From Parvularcula sp964556115 (lineage in GTDB: Bacteria > Pseudomonadota > Alphaproteobacteria > Caulobacterales > Parvularculaceae), in NCBI GenBank assembly GCA_964556115.1, contig CAZKVC010000006.1, forward strand, positions 124,001 through 188,000: DNA of 64,000 nt. The letters run 5' to 3'. The notes under the pieces are model-generated. The model saw only the letters and a program-made list of their open reading frames with translations. It was not told the DNA's origin and ran no database searches. Position numbers and translations under genes: made by a program. Positions 60,963 to 64,000 of the stretch are shown here, piece by piece. How positions within the stretch are numbered: position 1 is the first letter of the stretch; every line of letters starts with the position of its first letter.

Positions 60963-62026
60963 ACGATACCCGCAGACGCATCGAAAGCGAGGCGCGCAGC
61001 CTCGGTTTCGATGCGCTCGGCGTGACGGACGCTGCTCTCCCGCCGGAGGTCAGAGCGCGTTTTAAGGAGGCCCTCGCCCTTGGCCGGCACGGCACCATGG
61101 CGTGGATGGAGACCCGGCTCGAACAACGGACCCAGCCGCGGGATCTCTGGAACGAAGCGGTTTCGGTCATCATGCTGGGGCTTTCCTACGGGCCGGCTTC
61201 CGATCCGATGGAGAAACTCCTCCGCCCGAGGACCGGCAACATCTCCGTCTATGCGCAAGGGGACGACTACCATGACGTGGTCAAGAAGAAGCTGAAGACC
61301 CTCGGACGCTGGATGGCGCGCGAGTTTGATTGCGCCTTGAAGGTCTTCGTGGATACCGCGCCCGTGGCGGAGAAGCCTCTGGGCGAGAAAGCCGGTATCG
61401 GCTGGCAGGGAAAACATACCAACCTTCTCAGCCGCGAACATGGCTCCTGGCTGTTTCTCGGCTCGATCTACACCACCCTCGATCTTGGTACCGACAGTCC
61501 CGAAGAGGATCATTGCGGATCATGCCGCCGGTGCCTCGATGCATGTCCGACAAATGCCTTTCCCGGCCCCTATCAGCTCGATGCGCGCCGATGCATCAGC
61601 TATCTGACGATCGAGCATGACGGCCCGATCCCCGAGGAGTTCCGGGCGGCCATGGGCAATCGGATCTACGGCTGCGATGACTGCCTCGCCGTCTGCCCCT
61701 GGAACAAGTTCGCCGGGCGCGCCAGCGAGGCCAAGCTCCATGCCCGGGAGGAGCTGACCGCCCCTTCCCTGCGCGAGCTCGCGCGGCTCGACGACGAAGC
61801 TTTCCGCAAGCTTTTCAGGAAATCCCCGATCAAGCGGACCGGACGCGACCGCTTCGTGCGGAACGTGGCGATCGCCCTTGGTAACAGCCGCGATCTCTCA
61901 GCGCTCGAGGAGCTTCGGCAGCTTACGGAGGATGAAGCCTTCATCGTCCGCGATGCCGCAGAATGGGCAATCCGCGAGCTGACAAAAGAAGAGGGCCCGC
62001 AGCATTGTGCTGCGGGCCCCTCATAA
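60959..62026 (+). CDS. queG: Epoxyqueuosine reductase
   Basis: A cobalamin- and iron-sulfur-dependent enzyme making queuosine in tRNA, 355 residues. Two [4Fe-4S] sites are visible: CGSCRRCLDACPTNAFP and CDDCLAVCPWNKFAGR. PVAEKPLGEKAGIGWQGKHT is the cobalamin-side block. ATG 60959 overlaps the cysQ stop. The last residues EEGPQHCAAGPS are encoded by a perfect hairpin that serves as terminator on minus. Confidence 0.97.
   Translation: MNDTRRRIESEARSLGFDALGVTDAALPPEVRARFKEALALGRHGTMAWMETRLEQRTQPRDLWNEAVSVIMLGLSYGPASDPMEKLLRPRTGNISVYAQGDDYHDVVKKKLKTLGRWMAREFDCALKVFVDTAPVAEKPLGEKAGIGWQGKHTNLLSREHGSWLFLGSIYTTLDLGTDSPEEDHCGSCRRCLDACPTNAFPGPYQLDARRCISYLTIEHDGPIPEEFRAAMGNRIYGCDDCLAVCPWNKFAGRASEAKLHAREELTAPSLRELARLDDEAFRKLFRKSPIKRTGRDRFVRNVAIALGNSRDLSALEELRQLTEDEAFIVRDAAEWAIRELTKEEGPQHCAAGPS
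61990..62022 (-). terminator. Terminator for the VPLPA gene, inside the queG 3' end
   Basis: GGGCCCGCAGCA and TGCTGCGGGCCC pair perfectly around TTG (61993-62019). On minus the stem is followed by TCTTCTTTTG; on plus there is no T-run. It thus ends the minus-strand gene at 62055 while coding the last residues of queG. Confidence 0.85.
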
Positions 62027-62054
62027 GCCATTCAGTCGCGGTGCGGGTCAGCCC

Positions 62055-62597
62055 TTACTGGGCGTCCGCTTTCCGCTTGCGGCGAGCCAAACCGAAACCA
62101 CCAAGGGCAGTCATCATCATGAGACCAGCTGCCGGGACAGGGATCGGAGCAACATTGTCACCCGGCACGCGGGCGCGGATATTGATGCTGTAGCTCGTCA
62201 GGTCGTCGAGATCATCACCATTGATGAAGATCGAGAAGTTCTCCGAGGTGGTGAAGCTGTCGAAGTTCCAGACCGCGCCGCTGACCACCTGACCGGGGGT
62301 CAGGTTAGCGACGAGGGGGTCTTCGTCATCTTTGGAGACGATGATGACCTGGAGTTCCGATTCGGTATCGGTTGCCGAGACGGAGATGTCGAACAGCGCC
62401 TCATCCACAGGGATGAAATCATACTGCACGCTGGTCGGTGTGGCATCAGGGCCGATCAGGCCCGAACCGACATATTCCTGGAATTCCAGGCCCGGCGTGA
62501 CGATCACGGGTTCGCTCGGGTTGATGAGAGTCGCGGCATGCCCGAAAGACATGGACGCAACGGTTGCGGCGGTCATTGCTGCGAGTGTTTTGATCAT
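62055..62597 (-). CDS. Secreted protein with VPLPA/PEP-CTERM-like C-terminal anchor
   Basis: A 180-residue protein with a signal peptide (about residues 1-21, ending GHAAT), a beta-rich acidic middle part, and a C-terminal sorting signal: PIPVPAAGLMMMTALGG followed by RRKRK. This matches VPLPA-CTERM / PEP-CTERM anchors, which are cleaved by an exosortase in bacteria making exopolysaccharide. No exosortase is in the window. No domain was recognised in the middle. Confidence 0.83.
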   Translation of the reverse strand: MIKTLAAMTAATVASMSFGHAATLINPSEPVIVTPGLEFQEYVGSGLIGPDATPTSVQYDFIPVDEALFDISVSATDTESELQVIIVSKDDEDPLVANLTPGQVVSGAVWNFDSFTTSENFSIFINGDDLDDLTSYSINIRARVPGDNVAPIPVPAAGLMMMTALGGFGLARRKRKADAQ

Positions 62598-62852
62598 AGA
62601 GTGCTCCCCACTGAGCGATCTGCGTTAGGCTTACATAGAGGTTAACGAGTGGCTGCAGCTCTTCGTTCCGACCGCTGGTGCACTGCGGAAACACGAACGC
62701 GTGAAACCCTGGAAACTCAGGGGCACCGGGGGCTGAATTGGTTAATTGCGGCCCGAACACGCCGCGGCGGGGTTAGTTCACGACGCGTGCATATTGTCAA
62801 CGCGCTTCACCCGGTCGCGCCTTCACGAACGGATCAGCGCCCTGGGCGTACG

Positions 62853-63302
62853 CTAGTTTTCTGTGAACATCCGGCGGGGCAGGCGCAGGCGCTCCGAGCT
62901 GTCGACAAGCACCGCCGCTGAAAGACCGAACATCAGGAGTCCGTTCATTGCAGCGAAGCCGGTCAACAGCCTCCATTCCTCCGGTGCCAGAACATCCCCG
63001 AAACCCAAGGTCGTGTAGGTCGACAGCGCGAAATAAAGTGCCGGCTCGAGGCTGTCGGAGACGCCGGTCAACAGATAGGCCGCCGCCCAACCGCCTGCCG
63101 AGGCGAGATGCACCGCAAGCAGGAGGAGAGCCACGCAGATCAGCCGGACACCGGAGCCCAACCGGCCTGCCCCGCCCTTGCGCCTGCCAGCATAGACCAC
63201 GGGCTGGATGAGGAGCACGCCGAGGCCGTGGAACAGAGCGCTGAGCGCGGTGACGCATCCTGCAACGAGGAGTTGGTCGGCGATCGGCTGACCTGTCCAC
63301 AT
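62853..63302 (-). CDS. Small ion channel (Ion_trans_2-like)
   Basis: A 149-residue membrane protein with about four helices. The pore loop reads STYTTLGFGDVL (TTLGFGD at residues 97-103), a variant of the K+ channel filter TVGYGD, between helices at about 52-80 and 107-132. No cytoplasmic RCK domain is attached. The ion cannot be stated with certainty. It lies after infC on minus, separated by the infC terminator. The 255 bases between it and the VPLPA gene show no gene. Confidence 0.82.
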   Translation of the reverse strand: MWTGQPIADQLLVAGCVTALSALFHGLGVLLIQPVVYAGRRKGGAGRLGSGVRLICVALLLLAVHLASAGGWAAAYLLTGVSDSLEPALYFALSTYTTLGFGDVLAPEEWRLLTGFAAMNGLLMFGLSAAVLVDSSERLRLPRRMFTEN

Positions 63303-63352
63303 GATTGAAACCCGCCCCGTGCCTTCGCGCCAGGACAGTCTGGCAGCTCGCG

Positions 63353-63384
63353 CGCAAAAGAAAAGGGCGCTCTTGCGAACGCCC
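63353..63384 (-). terminator. Intrinsic terminator of infC
   Basis: On minus, GGGCGTTC and GAGCGCCC form an eight-pair stem (one G-T) around a GCAA tetraloop, followed by TTTTCTTTT. It lies about 30 bases after the infC stop. Confidence 0.92.
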
Positions 63385-63413
63385 CTGCCTTGCGAAAATT
63401 TCGTCAGCGCAGC

Positions 63414-63950
63414 TTAGCGCGGCGCGAGGACCATCATCATCTGCCGGCCTTCAAGCTTGGGCATGGCCTCGACCTTGGTGCTTTCCTCGAACTCTTCACG
63501 AACCTTGTTCAGAAGCTCCATGCCGCGTTCCTGGTGTGCCATCTCCCGGCCACGGAAGCGCAGGGTGACCTTCACCTTGTCGCCTTCATCAAAGAAGCGG
63601 CGCATGGCCTTGGTCTTCACCTCGTAATCGTGCTTGTCGATATTGGGGCGCATCTTGATCTCTTTGATCTCGACGATCTTCTGCTTCTTCTTGGCTTCGG
63701 CCTTTTTCTTCTGCTGCTGGTATTTGTGTTTGCCCCAATCCATCAGCTTGCAGACGGGAACGTCACCCGCGTTGACCTCGACGAGATCGAGACCTGCCCG
63801 CGCCGCCAGTTCCATGCCCTGTTCGGGAGTCATCGGCCCCTGTTTCTCACCCTCCTGGTCGATCACCAGGATTTTCGAGGCGCGGATGCTGTCATTCATT
63901 TTGGGCCCCGTCTGTTTCGGCGGGGTCATGTTCATGGGTCGGCGTGCGAT
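63414..63950 (-). CDS. infC: Translation initiation factor IF-3
   Basis: A 178-residue factor binding the 30S subunit and checking the start codon. N- and C-terminal domains are complete: LVEVNAGDVPVCKLMDWGK, a Lys-rich linker (KYQQQKKKAEAKKKQK), and VTLRFRGREMAHQERGMEL. The start is ATC at 63950, giving an ARRPMNM N-terminus; AAGGAG lies seven bases before it, whereas ATG 63935 has no site. Rare start codons in infC (ATT in E. coli) allow self-repression by IF-3. rpmI and rplT do not follow. Confidence 0.93.
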   Translation of the reverse strand: MARRPMNMTPPKQTGPKMNDSIRASKILVIDQEGEKQGPMTPEQGMELAARAGLDLVEVNAGDVPVCKLMDWGKHKYQQQKKKAEAKKKQKIVEIKEIKMRPNIDKHDYEVKTKAMRRFFDEGDKVKVTLRFRGREMAHQERGMELLNKVREEFEESTKVEAMPKLEGRQMMMVLAPR

Positions 63951-64000
63951 GGGCGGTCTCCTTGTCTTGCTGAGGGGCAGAGTGCTTTCTGCCGGATCGG

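Overview
The window is a gene-dense, GC-rich chromosomal segment of an alphaproteobacterium. The placement rests on marker families: a PopZ/DUF2497 polar organiser beside a pcm-type methyltransferase, a BamF-like DUF3035 lipoprotein after lspA, a DUF4170 protein, split GcvPA/GcvPB and a VPLPA-type C-terminal anchor. A marine or aquatic Caulobacterales, Hyphomonadales, Parvularculales or Rhodobacterales-like organism fits, but no rRNA is present to settle it. No prophage, transposase or CRISPR array was seen. Three tRNA genes (Cys, Asn, Thr) are present.

Layout. 0-6.6 kb: a thiol-disulfide oxidoreductase (CcmG type), then HAD phosphatase, ribF, ileS, lspA and bamF, all on plus. 6.7-11.1 kb: a minus-strand polyamine region (ornithine decarboxylase, speD, speE as an overlapping operon, then a speB-family ureohydrolase); both the decarboxylase operon and speB have strongly base-paired candidate leader RNAs. 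11.2-14.7 kb: PhoD-type phosphatase, popZ, pcm, tRNA-Cys. 14.9-20.9 kb: a complete tripartite RND efflux operon with its terminator. 21-25.9 kb: two tRNAs, sugar epimerase, UDP-glucose dehydrogenase, RmlD-like reductase and a saccharopine-dehydrogenase-like protein. 26-36.5 kb: der, a secreted HExxH protein, and a ten-gene Mrp/Mbh-like cation-proton antiporter operon. 36.7-42.9 kb: small lipoprotein, beta-propeller protein, and the glycine cleavage operon gcvT-gcvH-(two tiny membrane genes)-gcvPA-gcvPB under a tandem glycine riboswitch. 42.9-52.8 kb: pmbA, an inositol-phosphatase-like gene, small genes, peroxiredoxin, yqgE, a large membrane protein with a degenerate EAL-like domain, thrC, a paraoxonase-like propeller and a YihY protein. 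52.8-57.2 kb: rpmE, MATE pump, ccmC-ccmD-ccmE and an MFS transporter. 57.2-64 kb: sqdB, a polyprenyl sugar transferase, cysQ-queG, a VPLPA-anchored protein, a small channel and infC with an ATC start.

Genes are packed with ATGA/GTGA overlaps, so translational coupling is widespread. Functional themes are polyamine synthesis, envelope biogenesis (lipoprotein, BAM, sugar nucleotides, sulfosugar), ion and drug transport, cytochrome c maturation, and glycine/one-carbon metabolism.

The most interesting items are the two structured RNAs in the polyamine region, the histidine-rich insertion in the MrpC subunit of an Mbh-ordered antiporter, the degenerate EAL receptor, and a composite palindromic repeat present twice directly after stop codons.
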